Below are positions 52,965 to 61,693 of a stretch of DNA of 64,000 nucleotides, one piece after another (positions within the stretch are counted from its first letter, which is position 1; each line of letters starts with the position of its first letter). The stretch is taken from contig CAYUNT010000002.1 in assembly GCA_964446285.1 (NCBI GenBank), forward strand, positions 1 through 64,000, read 5' to 3'. Under the pieces are notes generated by a model. It had not been told where the DNA came from. It saw nothing but the letters and a program-made list of their open reading frames with translations, and searched no databases. Position numbers and translations under genes: made by a program. Source of the stretch: CAYUNT01 sp964446285 (GTDB lineage Bacteria > Sumerlaeota > Sumerlaeia > SLMS01 > CAYUNT01).

Positions 52965-55900
52965 TGCCGCGCCTCGCTTTCCTGGCCGTTCTCCGCGCCA
53001 CGATATATTTTGTCATTTGCCGCGGGCGCGCTTTGACGCAAGCGTTCAAGCGCTTCCTCCGCTCTAAGGCGGGGCAGGGCGCGCGGCGCATCCACGCGGT
53101 CGTCAAACCGGCACAGTGGACGGAACGGACACCATTTACAAGGTATCTTGCCGCCATAGCGCACCGGCGCCACCTCGATTATGCCGTTCAGGATTGCGCG
53201 CCCCGACGCGGCGATGAAGCGCCCCGCATGAGCCAGCACGCGGTCCATGTCGCCATCCGCCAGCGCGTCGCTCCATCGCATCGAGACCTCGCCCGCCTCG
53301 CTCACGCGAGCTCGGTGGAAAACGCCCTTCTCGCCTGGGTCGATGGTTTCGAGCGCCGCCTGCCATCGCGCCTCGAACATCCCTCGCATCTGACGCCGCG
53401 CGTGACGATCCGTCTCCGTTTCGGACTCGGCGTCGTCAGGGTGTGCAAATTTCGGCGCCGCTTCGATCACTGGCATGTAAAACGCGCCCGCCGCGCGCGG
53501 ATGCCCGCCGAGTTGCTGCGCGGCCCGCGGCGAGGCGCACACGGCAAGCAAATACCCCGCCAGCTGCAATTGAAGACCATAATACAATTCGCCCAAATCC
53601 AAAGGCCGCGCCGTGGTTTTGTAATCCACCACGCGCACGCCGACCTCCGTCGCTGGACCTTCCGCCGCGCCCCGATTTGATTTGTCTTCTCCAGCAACGG
53701 GCTGTGTTGCGTCCAGGCGATCGATCCGTCCGCGAATTCGCAGCCGAATACCATCGCCCAGATCAAACTCCAGCGGATCGAGCACCAGTCCGCGTTCTGA
53801 ATCCGCGCCTGCCGCGGCCCCTTTTGCCACAGCGCCGCCCATCCCGAAATCCACCTCGGCGCCCACGGGACGGAACCGGCTGCGGCGCAGCGACGACGCC
53901 ACCGTCCAAGCCATCGCACCGAGCGTTTCGCGAATCCGCTCCAGGAGAAAACGCATTCGCGCCGTGCTGAGGAGGAGTTCGTTTTTCAGGCGCGGCGCGG
54001 CCTGGTCGAGGCACCGCGCGATTTCCGCACGAACCGTCTCTTCGCCAAGCGCCGCCAAGTCTTCACCGCGTTCGAGCGCCCCGCCCACCCACAAACCCAT
54101 CACCGCGTGGTAGAGCGATCCGAGGTCCACGACCTCGACTCGATATTCCGGGCGCGGTTCGAGCGCGAGCAGATTCGCGGCAAAATGCTGGAACGGGCAC
54201 GCGGCGAACGATTCGATCCGGCTGAGCGAAAGCGGCACAATCCCTTTCTGCGAAACAAGCGCCTTGCGCGCCAGCGCCGGATCGAGGCGCGCCTGCTGCG
54301 GTTTTTCCGCGGCGCACTGGGCCATCTGCACCGCCTGCGCCAGCGCGGGGGCAGCGGCGATGGCTTCCGCGCGAAGCCGTTCGAGCGCCGCACGCGCCTC
54401 GGGATCGCGTCCGGCCCCGCCCGTCCTCCCTGTCATCGCTTCCGCCCACAACGATGCCCATGCGCCAGGTGTATCCGCGCTTTCCCAGTCCGAATAATGA
54501 TTTCCGCCGATCTGCTCCGGCTCCGCCCCCGGAAACAGCGCTCGCATCCGCCTCCAGAAAGGCGACGGGAACAACGCCTCTCCTTTCGCATCTGCGAGCG
54601 GGCGGCTCGCCCACAACCGCCTTTCCGCGCGCGTAAATGCAATGTAGGCTAAATACGATTCGTTCAAAAATAGTTCGCGCGAAGGCGGCGCCACCTCGCA
54701 TCCGAGCGTCCGCAACAAATCGCGCTCGGCATCGTTCAGGAGCGGGTCCTGCGCGCGCGCGCGCGGAAAATCCCCTTCCGACAAGCCAATCACCAGGGCC
54801 GCATCCAAATCCGGCTGGCGCGAACGGTCCACGCTCCCGAGGCTCGCCGCATCCAGACCCGGCGGGATGACGCCGATGCGCAAATCCGCAAGCGCCGTCT
54901 CGACAATCTCAACCGCTTCCCCGCCAGCGAGCGGTTCGCCTCCAAGCGCCTGCGCCATTTGTTCGAGGGCGCCGCGAACGATTCCGAGCGCCTGGCGGTG
55001 TTCTTCCGCCCGCGCCGGATCGCCATCGCGCCGCGCCTGCTCCTCGAGCGCGCGCAATTGCCCCTCGGCGTCCACGCGCCGCATCCAATCCGCCAGCGCC
55101 TCCGCCAGCCGCTCCGCATCTGTGGCGGCCTGCGCATCCTGCCCGATCTCCTGCTCCTCTTCCTGATTTTCTTTGGCGCCAATTGAATTTTCCGCTTCTG
55201 GAGGACGCATCGCCCCGAGCGCATGCGCCGCCTCCCACTCGACGAGCGGATTCACAATCCGCAGCCGCCAGGCGTTGATGCGCGCCAGTTGCTCGCGCCG
55301 CCGCGCCTCCTCCCGCGGATCCATTCGCGGGTCGTCATCATCGAGCCGCCGCTGTCCCCACACCTGCCACCCCCGCGGCGACGTCCAAACCCCGCGCCCC
55401 GTAAAGCCATGTTCGATCGTGTAATTCTCCAGCCGGTCGATTGCCTCCGGCTCGATTCCCGCCCCCGCCAATCCTGTTTTCAGCAAATCGAAAACGTCTG
55501 GCGAATGCCATCCGCGAAACGTCACGCGCGCCAGCGCCTTAAGCGCCGCCACAAGCGGATGCGCATCGAGCGGGCGCCGCTGATCCACGAAATAGGGAAT
55601 GCCGAATTCGCGCAGCGCGGGCGCAAGATCGCCAAGGCGTTCCTCGATGCTTCGCGCGATAATTGCCATGCGCCGCCAGGGGATTCCCTCCTCGCGATGC
55701 AGCCGGGCCATTTCGCGCGCCGCCGCCCCGGCCTCCGCGCGAGGCGACGCCGCCTCCACCAGGCGGATCGAAGGCGGCGCAGCACGCGCCGGCGGCTCGT
55801 GTTCCCGCGCAGCGGGTCCTCCCCAGGGTATAGGCCGGACGCGCCCCCATTGCGCTTCGAGATGCGCGAGGTCGGGCGCTTGTGAAAATCGGCCCCGCGC

Positions 55901-57025
55901 CTCGCCATTTTCTTTTGCGCCTTTCCCATTATGCCCCATCCCGGCGAGCGCCAGCGGCTCGAGTTCCGGCACGCCGAGCGCCGCAGCCCGCGCCCGCAAA
56001 CGCCGCAGCGTCCGCCCCGTTTCCGCAAACAGCTCGCCCGCCGCCTCCTCAAGCGCGAATCCATCATCAAGCGCCCGTTCAACGCCCGGGTCCAGGCACA
56101 GGCACAAATCCACCTCGGACGATTGGCGCAAAATCTCGTCGAGCGCGGCCAATTCCTGCGCGCTGAACGACGAAAATCCGTCGATCCACACACGCGCCCC
56201 GGCAAGCAGCGGACGACGCCTCAGCGCCTCGGCCAGCCGCCCCGCCGCCTCTTCCGGGTTGAGGAACCGCCCGTTGATCGCGGCCAGATAGTCTTCGAAA
56301 ATATCCGCCAGATCATGGGTTTTCGCAGCCAGATAAGACCGTCCAGCCGCCGCGGAGCGCCCGGCTTCTTTTGGCGCATTCCCCGAGGCGGCCTCTAAAT
56401 TCGCCGCGTCCGCCGCAGGTTTTGACAGCGTTTCGGCCACTTCGCGCAACATGGCGGGTGTGATGCGCTGGCGCAGAAACTCCGCCACCAGCCGCCCGGC
56501 TTCGGCGTCGAACCCCGCCTGCGTTCCCGCCCGCCGGAACACGCGCAGTTGCCTGGCCCGCCGCCGCAGAATCAGCCGCAGAAGCAAACGCCGTTGCAGC
56601 AATCCGATTTCCGGTTCCCCTGGCCCTCCGGCTTCCTGAAAAGCCCAGAACGCCAGCCTCCGAAAAGACAATATGCGCGCGCGCGAAAACGCCCGCCCCC
56701 CCAGGCAATCGAGCAGCGCGCGTTCCATTTGGAAGGTTGCCTGTTCGGGCACGAGCAGAACCAAAGGCGCACTCTCCGCCCCATATACTGCGCCCGCTCC
56801 TGTCCGTTGCCGGCACGCAGAAGAATTTTCAGGCGCACTCTCCACCCCATATACTGCGCCCGCTCCTGGGATCGCGAGGCTCCGCACTCGCGCCCCATCT
56901 GCCTCTCCGACTGCGCATGGTTCCCCGCCCAGACCCTCTTCCGCGCGCAACGCCCCGGCCACCGCGGCAAGGCAATGCCGTGTTTTTCCGCTTCCCGCCC
57001 GGCCCAGAACAAACCTCAGCGCCAC
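52961..57025 (-). CDS. addB: ATP-dependent helicase-nuclease subunit AddB
   Basis: 1354 residues. The N-terminal nucleotide-binding site is FVLGRAGSGKTRHC (about 5-18), followed by degenerate helicase domains (for example PEQATFQMERALLDCL near 100, FSSFSAQELAALDEILRQ near 290). The C-terminal nuclease has VRVVDYKTTARPLDLGELYY near 1128. Four cysteines fit the AddB iron-sulfur clamp: one in AACPFQHFAANLL near 944, and three in KIPCKWCPFRPLC near 1290-1300. It forms the AddAB complex with the following gene. Residues about 45-90 are a repeat-derived insert (see 56767-56896) between the P-loop and the first conserved block. The gene is divergent from a small YqjD-like gene across a 500-base gap. 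Confidence 0.95.
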   Translation of the reverse strand: MALRFVLGRAGSGKTRHCLAAVAGALRAEEGLGGEPCAVGEADGARVRSLAIPGAGAVYGVESAPENSSACRQRTGAGAVYGAESAPLVLLVPEQATFQMERALLDCLGGRAFSRARILSFRRLAFWAFQEAGGPGEPEIGLLQRRLLLRLILRRRARQLRVFRRAGTQAGFDAEAGRLVAEFLRQRITPAMLREVAETLSKPAADAANLEAASGNAPKEAGRSAAAGRSYLAAKTHDLADIFEDYLAAINGRFLNPEEAAGRLAEALRRRPLLAGARVWIDGFSSFSAQELAALDEILRQSSEVDLCLCLDPGVERALDDGFALEEAAGELFAETGRTLRRLRARAAALGVPELEPLALAGMGHNGKGAKENGEARGRFSQAPDLAHLEAQWGRVRPIPWGGPAAREHEPPARAAPPSIRLVEAASPRAEAGAAAREMARLHREEGIPWRRMAIIARSIEERLGDLAPALREFGIPYFVDQRRPLDAHPLVAALKALARVTFRGWHSPDVFDLLKTGLAGAGIEPEAIDRLENYTIEHGFTGRGVWTSPRGWQVWGQRRLDDDDPRMDPREEARRREQLARINAWRLRIVNPLVEWEAAHALGAMRPPEAENSIGAKENQEEEQEIGQDAQAATDAERLAEALADWMRRVDAEGQLRALEEQARRDGDPARAEEHRQALGIVRGALEQMAQALGGEPLAGGEAVEIVETALADLRIGVIPPGLDAASLGSVDRSRQPDLDAALVIGLSEGDFPRARAQDPLLNDAERDLLRTLGCEVAPPSRELFLNESYLAYIAFTRAERRLWASRPLADAKGEALFPSPFWRRMRALFPGAEPEQIGGNHYSDWESADTPGAWASLWAEAMTGRTGGAGRDPEARAALERLRAEAIAAAPALAQAVQMAQCAAEKPQQARLDPALARKALVSQKGIVPLSLSRIESFAACPFQHFAANLLALEPRPEYRVEVVDLGSLYHAVMGLWVGGALERGEDLAALGEETVRAEIARCLDQAAPRLKNELLLSTARMRFLLERIRETLGAMAWTVASSLRRSRFRPVGAEVDFGMGGAVAKGAAAGADSERGLVLDPLEFDLGDGIRLRIRGRIDRLDATQPVAGEDKSNRGAAEGPATEVGVRVVDYKTTARPLDLGELYYGLQLQLAGYLLAVCASPRAAQQLGGHPRAAGAFYMPVIEAAPKFAHPDDAESETETDRHARRQMRGMFEARWQAALETIDPGEKGVFHRARVSEAGEVSMRWSDALADGDMDRVLAHAGRFIAASGRAILNGIIEVAPVRYGGKIPCKWCPFRPLCRFDDRVDAPRALPRLRAEEALERLRQSAPAANDKIYRGAENGQESEARQ
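56767..56896. repeat. Duplicated 37-nt segment and R3 core inside addB
   Basis: GGCGCACTCTCC, one variable base, then CCCCATATACTGCGCCCGCTCCTG occurs at 56767-56803 and again at 56833-56869, one mismatch apart. The second copy runs directly into the R3 core GGGATCGCGAGGCTCCGCAC (56870-56889). All are in frame in addB and give the repeated peptide GAGAVYGxESAP. Confidence 0.85.
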
Positions 57026-57524
57026 AGAGCCACCTTTCTTTCTATTTCTCTTTCTCTCTTGTTCGCGCGTGTGCGTGCGTGCGTGCGTGTCATGCCGCCA
57101 GAAGATTCACCGCAGAGGCGAGGAGAACGCAGAGTTTTTTCCTTATCTCTTGTTCGCGCGCGTTCGCGTGTGCACTGCAATCTCCCACGCGCCGCAAGTT
57201 TCTTTCACTCCGCCGTTGTGTGCGAGCGTTTTCTCGCCATTGGAGGGATGTGCGGATTGACACCCTCTGCCAGTTTGTTATGGTAAGTTCACAAGGCGGT
57301 TCGAGGCGCGCAATCCGGATTGCGCGTGCGGATGCGCCAACCGCTCCCCGCCAGAAGAGCGCGAGTGAAGAAAAAGCGCGAGTGCAGAGCCTCGCGATCC
57401 CAGGCGATCCTGGCCGATCCCCCCAAGCTCCGCCTTGCGCCATGCGCCGGCAAATCGGACTCGCATCGAATCTGCCCCAGCCGTCTTGAACCAATCCCTC
57501 ATCCCCCAAAAGGAGGACGCTGCC
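57026..57524. other. Repeat-filled divergent intergenic region
   Basis: It contains a GTGC tetranucleotide run (57069-57090), an R7-type CACCGCAGAGGCGAGGAGAA plus CGCAGAG tract (57108-57146), and an R3 core (57376-57402, with AGTGCAGAGCCTCGCGATCC). No gene is supported. The promoters of addB and the YqjD-like gene should lie here, but no clear boxes are visible. Confidence 0.6.
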
Positions 57525-57809
57525 ATGGCCGACACCGAAGCAAAAAAAGCGGAAGGACCGACCCCAGGCCAGCGCCTTGACGACGCCATCGACGCCACAC
57601 GCGGGAAAATCTCGCAGGTGGCCGGCGCGGTTCGCGAGAAGTTCGAGCATGGCCGCGAGGCCATTGGTGAACTCAAGAAAAAGAGCTTCGAAGACGTCAT
57701 TACGTCCACGAAGAATTTCGCCAAGGAACATCCTGGCACGACGCTCCTCGGCGGAATCGCCCTCGGATTCCTGATCGGCTATATCGTCCGGGGACGCCGC
57801 GACGACTAA
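57525..57809 (+). CDS. YqjD/ElaB-like (DUF883) membrane-anchored protein
   Basis: 94 residues, with a strong AGGAGG eight bases before the ATG. An amphipathic, charged coiled-coil region (QRLDDAIDATRGKISQVAGA, then VREKFEHGREAIGELKKKSF) is followed by the motif HPGTTLLGGIALGFLIGYIV and a basic end (RGRRDD), the signature of the DUF883 group. In enterobacteria these tail-anchored proteins bind ribosomes at the inner membrane in stationary phase. The two small genes following resemble YqjE and YqjK, completing the usual trio. Confidence 0.85.
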   Translation: MADTEAKKAEGPTPGQRLDDAIDATRGKISQVAGAVREKFEHGREAIGELKKKSFEDVITSTKNFAKEHPGTTLLGGIALGFLIGYIVRGRRDD

Positions 57810-57913
57810 GCCGGCAGCTGCCGGGCCTTCCTCCCGTCACCGCGGTCCCCCATCTGAAATACAGCAGATTTTTCATGCCCCCTTCGTCACCATCCGAGGC
57901 GGAGAACGAGCGT

Positions 57914-58348
57914 ATGGCCGATCCTGAAAGCGCGCGCGATTCCCATGCGCAAGAGCCTAGCGCATCCAGTTCCGGCAATCCCGGCCCTGCCGCTGCCGCG
58001 CCGCCGTCCCCGCCCTCGTCATCGCCCATCGCAAATCTTCTGATCGAGCTGGCCGGGCTTGTGGCGCGATGGTTCGGACTGCAATTCGAGCGCGCCTCCA
58101 TCAGCATCCGCCTCCAGATTCAGACGCTGATCGTAGTCGCGATTCTCAGCGGCGCGGGGTTGTTGCTGGTGGCTGCGGGGATCGTCTTTCTCGACGTGTT
58201 TCTATTTCAGCTGATCCGCCTCTGGCTGGAAGAAGCCGCGTCGTGGTGCCTGATGGCCATTCTTCATCTTCTGGCCGGAATTCTGTTGATCCGCCTGGCG
58301 ATTGCGCGCTCAAGAGCGCCCGAAGAAGAAGAGGAGGACGAAGGATGA
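57914..58348 (+). CDS. YqjE-like holin-family membrane protein
   Basis: 144 residues if started at the ATG at 57914 (GGAG about ten bases upstream); the ATG at 57875 is an alternative adding 13 residues. After a Pro/Ala/Ser-rich N-terminus comes a helix (IANLLIELAGLVARWFGLQF), then two strong membrane segments (LIVVAILSGAGLLLVAAGIV; WCLMAILHLLAGILLIRLAI) and an acidic tail (EEEEEDEG). The pattern fits the phage-holin/YqjE family. It overlaps the next gene by four bases (ATGA), so the two are coupled. Confidence 0.75.
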   Translation: MADPESARDSHAQEPSASSSGNPGPAAAAPPSPPSSSPIANLLIELAGLVARWFGLQFERASISIRLQIQTLIVVAILSGAGLLLVAAGIVFLDVFLFQLIRLWLEEAASWCLMAILHLLAGILLIRLAIARSRAPEEEEEDEG

Positions 58349-58686
58349 TGGGCGCGGGACGACGCGATGCCTTGCGCCGCCGGGCGCAAATCCGCCGCGA
58401 ACTCGCCGAAACCGAGGCGCGGATGGGTGTTGTGTTTCGCGCCATGGAAAGCGGAACACGCGACGCGCTCAGCCCCGTCCGGTTCGTGCAGCGCCGTCCG
58501 GTGCTTGGATTTGCGCTGGCTGTGGTTGGGGGACTTCTCCTCAGCCGCCTGCTAGGCAAACGCGCCTCGGGCGAGGTGATCCGGCGCACAGGGCGCTCAC
58601 TGCTCGGTCGTGTGGTCGCCAGCCAGGCCACGCGCCTTCTCGCCCCGCATCTCGAATCCCTTGCCGCGCGGTTTATACGCTTTTGA
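58345..58686 (+). CDS. YqjK-like small membrane protein
   Basis: 113 residues, starting with an ATGA overlap on the YqjE-like stop and AGGA just upstream. It is basic (12 Arg in the first 40 residues), with one hydrophobic segment (RRPVLGFALAVVGGLLLSRL) and a C-terminal amphipathic helix. The position after YqjD- and YqjE-like genes suggests a YqjK role. No motif proves it. Confidence 0.65.
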   Translation: MMGAGRRDALRRRAQIRRELAETEARMGVVFRAMESGTRDALSPVRFVQRRPVLGFALAVVGGLLLSRLLGKRASGEVIRRTGRSLLGRVVASQATRLLAPHLESLAARFIRF

Positions 58687-58717
58687 TGACAGCAAAATAA
58701 CGAACAATAAATCCTCC

Positions 58718-60484
58718 ATGACCTCTACCACCCGTTCCTCGATTGCCCCCGCCCTGTTGATGGCGGGGGTAATGTTTGCCCTCGCGTGGTCCGTGGCCTT
58801 TGTGCCCATCCGCGCCGACAACGATTGCTGGTGGCACGTCAAAACCGGCAAATACATCAGCGAACACGGAATCCCCAGCCACGATGTGTTTTCTTTCACG
58901 GCGGAAGATCACAAGTGGGACAACCACGAATGGCTGACCGAGGTGGCGATGTGGCAGATGTATCGCCTGGGCGACGAAACGGGCCTGGGCGGATGGCGCG
59001 CGGTGATTTTGCTGACGGCGCTTCTTTCGATGGCCTCGTGGGCGGCGGTGGCGTGGCTCGCGGGACGGCGAGTGCGCTATTGGCCGGTGGCGCTCTTCGT
59101 GGCAATCTGGGCCATCGCCATCGGACGCCGCACGCTCTATCCGCGCCCGCCCGTGGTTACGTATGCGCTTTTTGCAATCTTCCTGTGGATATTGTATGAG
59201 GTGCGATTGCGGCGCTGGCCGCGCAAACGCCTCGCCTGGCTCGTTCCGCTGACCGCGCTTTGGTCCAATCTGCATGGCGGATGGATGGCCGGGCTGGTGG
59301 CCGTGGTGTTTTTCGGATTCGAGTCGGCGCTCGCGACCGCTTTCGACTGGTGGCGGCAATGGCGCGCCGCGAAAAGGAACCTGTCAGACATTCAAAAAGG
59401 AAGACTAGGACGGGACGTCCAAGCCACCGGAGATCTTGGGCTAGATGCCCAAGCCGCCGGAAATGCGCGACTTGACTTCCACCGCAAAGACTTCATCGCC
59501 TACAGTCTCGTCTTTCTCGGGTGCGTGGCCGCGTCGTGCGCCAATCCCTTCGGGTGGCGGCTGTATCTGCTGCCCGCTCGCGTGATGAAAGACCCGAATC
59601 TGACGCGCCTCATCGGCGAATTGCAGCCTCCGAACTTGTTTTACACGGTAGCGTTTCTCGTCGCTCTGCTCGCGGCGGGCGCGGGATTCGCCCTCGTGCG
59701 GAGGCGGCCCGTCGCGCTGCCGGACGCGCTTTTGTTTCTCTTTTGGGGATGGCAGGCCGGGCAGCACGTCCGCCACCTGCCGATGTTCGCCGTTGCCGCC
59801 GCGCCGCTGCTCGCCGTGCTCGTGCGCCAGGGATTGGCGGATTTCCGCACGCACCCGGCCATGTTGAGCGCGGGGTCTGGCCTGCGCCGCGCGATCCATT
59901 GCGCAACGCCCTGGGCCATCGCCGCCGCGGGCGCCGTCCTTGCGGTCTATGTGGCGCTCAATCCGCGCGAAGCCGATTCGTATCCGGCGCGCAATCGCGA
60001 CCTCCTGCGCGGAACCGACTACATCGCGGAGAATTATCCGGCCGAGGCGTGCGATTTCGTGCTGGCGAATGACATTCGCGGACGCCTCTTCAATCTGAAT
60101 CACTACGCCGGCTATTTGATTTGGCGTCTTTCGCCCGAACACACGCGCGTATTCACCGATTCGCGGTTCGACATCTTTGGCGGGCGCTTTATCGAGGACG
60201 AATATGTGATCCGCCGCGGCGCGGAATCGGCGCGCGAGGGCGTCCTGTGGCAAGAACGCCTCGACGCCTATAAAATCGACTGGATTCTCATTCCGGACGC
60301 CGAACCGCTCAACGAACGTCTTTCGGCGCATCCCGAGGCGTGGGAACTCGTCTATCGCGACGGCCCGTGGTCGCGCCATCCGGCGGGATTCTCGATTTGG
60401 ATTCGCGTCACGCCCGAGACGCAAGCCATGCGCGACCGCTGCCGCCGCGCCCTCGCCGCCATGTCGCCCGAGCCAAAGGAATAA
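58718..60484 (+). CDS. Large polytopic membrane protein, GT39-like or related
   Basis: 588 residues from the ATG at 58718, without a clear ribosome-binding site. About nine to ten membrane helices. The first extracytoplasmic loop, IRADNDCWWHVKTGKYISEH, followed by GIPSHDVFSF, resembles the acidic first loop of GT-C transferases (Asn-Asp in place of Asp-Glu). The C-terminal roughly 130 residues are soluble (YIAENYPAEACDFVLANDIR, then GRLFNLNHYAGYLIWRLSPE). Substrate unknown. Residues about 228-248 (GRDVQATGDLGLDAQAAGN) derive from two R1 repeat units at 59405-59460. Confidence 0.7.
   Translation: MTSTTRSSIAPALLMAGVMFALAWSVAFVPIRADNDCWWHVKTGKYISEHGIPSHDVFSFTAEDHKWDNHEWLTEVAMWQMYRLGDETGLGGWRAVILLTALLSMASWAAVAWLAGRRVRYWPVALFVAIWAIAIGRRTLYPRPPVVTYALFAIFLWILYEVRLRRWPRKRLAWLVPLTALWSNLHGGWMAGLVAVVFFGFESALATAFDWWRQWRAAKRNLSDIQKGRLGRDVQATGDLGLDAQAAGNARLDFHRKDFIAYSLVFLGCVAASCANPFGWRLYLLPARVMKDPNLTRLIGELQPPNLFYTVAFLVALLAAGAGFALVRRRPVALPDALLFLFWGWQAGQHVRHLPMFAVAAAPLLAVLVRQGLADFRTHPAMLSAGSGLRRAIHCATPWAIAAAGAVLAVYVALNPREADSYPARNRDLLRGTDYIAENYPAEACDFVLANDIRGRLFNLNHYAGYLIWRLSPEHTRVFTDSRFDIFGGRFIEDEYVIRRGAESAREGVLWQERLDAYKIDWILIPDAEPLNERLSAHPEAWELVYRDGPWSRHPAGFSIWIRVTPETQAMRDRCRRALAAMSPEPKE
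59405..59460. repeat. Two R1 hairpin repeats inside the membrane protein gene
   Basis: GGACGGGACGTCCAAGCCAC (then CGG) and CTTGGGCTAGATGCCCAAGC (then CGCCGG) stand in tandem, in the opposite orientation to copies at 129-154 and 62931-62956. They read in frame as GRDVQATG and GLDAQAAG. Confidence 0.8.
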
Positions 60485-60553
60485 TAAGGGCATTCGCCAA
60501 ATGAATAATTACTGCAGAGTCGAATTGAAACGGATAAGAGGAAGTAAACTCCA

Positions 60554-61453
60554 ATGAGTGGCGGAGAAAACGAATCGTTCAGCCGGGAAGCAAGGCAGGC
60601 GCTTGCCTTTGCGCGGCGCGAGGCGGGGCGGTTGCTTCATCCCGCCATCGAACCCGAGCATATCCTTCTCGGCATCCTTCGCGCGGACGATTGCCAGGCG
60701 GCTTCGCTCATCCGCCAACGCGAGGCCGATCCCGACCTCGTGCGCCTCGAAGTGGAGCGAATGATCCGAACCCCTGCGCCGCCGCGCCTCGCGCTCGATA
60801 TTCCCTTTTCGCCCCGCTCGGAGGACTTTCTGGCCCAGGTGGATTCCATCCGCCACTCGCTCGGGCACGATCAAATCCGCACAATCCATTTGCTGCTCGC
60901 CATGACGGGCGACACCTCGCTGCCTGTCTGCGCCATCCTCGCGCGCCACGGCGTCACGATCCGCGCCGTCCTCGAACGCCTCCTGATCGAGCAGGGCATT
61001 GTGCGCGACTCGTCGCCGCTCGAACTCCTTATCATTCGCAACCTCGTGAAAACAGGCCGCCTTACCGACGGCATAGCCCGCGCCCTGCTTCAACGCAACG
61101 CCCACGAAAACGTCAAAGACATCCTGCTGGCGGAAGGCCACCTGACCGAGATGGACGTGGCGCGCATCCTCGCCCGCGAATCCGGCGCGCAAAGCGTGGA
61201 CCTCGCCGAATTCGACCCGGACGCCTCGCTTCTGCGCCAGTTCCCCGCGGATTTGGCGCGCAGGCTCGAGGTGCTGCCGCTCCGCTACGACAAAGACGAA
61301 GACGCCCTGTTTATTGCTGTGGCCAATCCGCTCGAAAGGGACCACATCGAGGAAATTCAGAATTTGTGGGGCGTCAAGGTGGTCACGATGGTCGCGCCCG
61401 AATTTACGCTCAAACGCCTCATCGCGGAGCACTACCCCGCCTCTTCCGCCTAG
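60554..61453 (+). CDS. Clp_N / MshEN fusion protein of unknown function
   Basis: 299 residues, with GAGGAAG nine bases before the ATG. Residues about 8-155 form two Clp repeats of the ClpA/ClpC N-domain type (FSREARQALAFARREAGRLL, HPAIEPEHILLGILR; LGHDQIRTIHLLLAMTGDTS). Residues about 160-295 form a type II secretion ATPase N-domain (LVKTGRLTDGIARALLQRNA, ILLAEGHLTEMDVARILARE; LEVLPLRYDKDEDALFIAVA, NPLERDHIEEIQ), which in MshE binds cyclic di-GMP. The usual MshEN RLGxx...PLxxxx phrases are only partly kept, so ligand binding is uncertain. There is no ATPase domain of either kind, so it may be an adaptor (inference). Confidence 0.8.
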   Translation: MSGGENESFSREARQALAFARREAGRLLHPAIEPEHILLGILRADDCQAASLIRQREADPDLVRLEVERMIRTPAPPRLALDIPFSPRSEDFLAQVDSIRHSLGHDQIRTIHLLLAMTGDTSLPVCAILARHGVTIRAVLERLLIEQGIVRDSSPLELLIIRNLVKTGRLTDGIARALLQRNAHENVKDILLAEGHLTEMDVARILARESGAQSVDLAEFDPDASLLRQFPADLARRLEVLPLRYDKDEDALFIAVANPLERDHIEEIQNLWGVKVVTMVAPEFTLKRLIAEHYPASSA

Positions 61454-61693
61454 GCAGGGCAAAAGGGGCGCCGCGCGCGACGCGGAAAAGCCGATTGCCC
61501 TCGGGCGCGGGGGCTGCTACGCAGTGATGCCATCGCGCGCCGAGCGAACGCCTCTGGATTTCGCCCGGCCTTTCCTTCTCATCGTTCCTGGAATCCCGGC
61601 GATGGGCCGAATTCCCGCTGGTTCTTTGCCCCCTCCTCCCCGCCGCCCATCCAAAACGCCAGCGCCCGCTGCGCCGCGGAGAAACATAGCATA

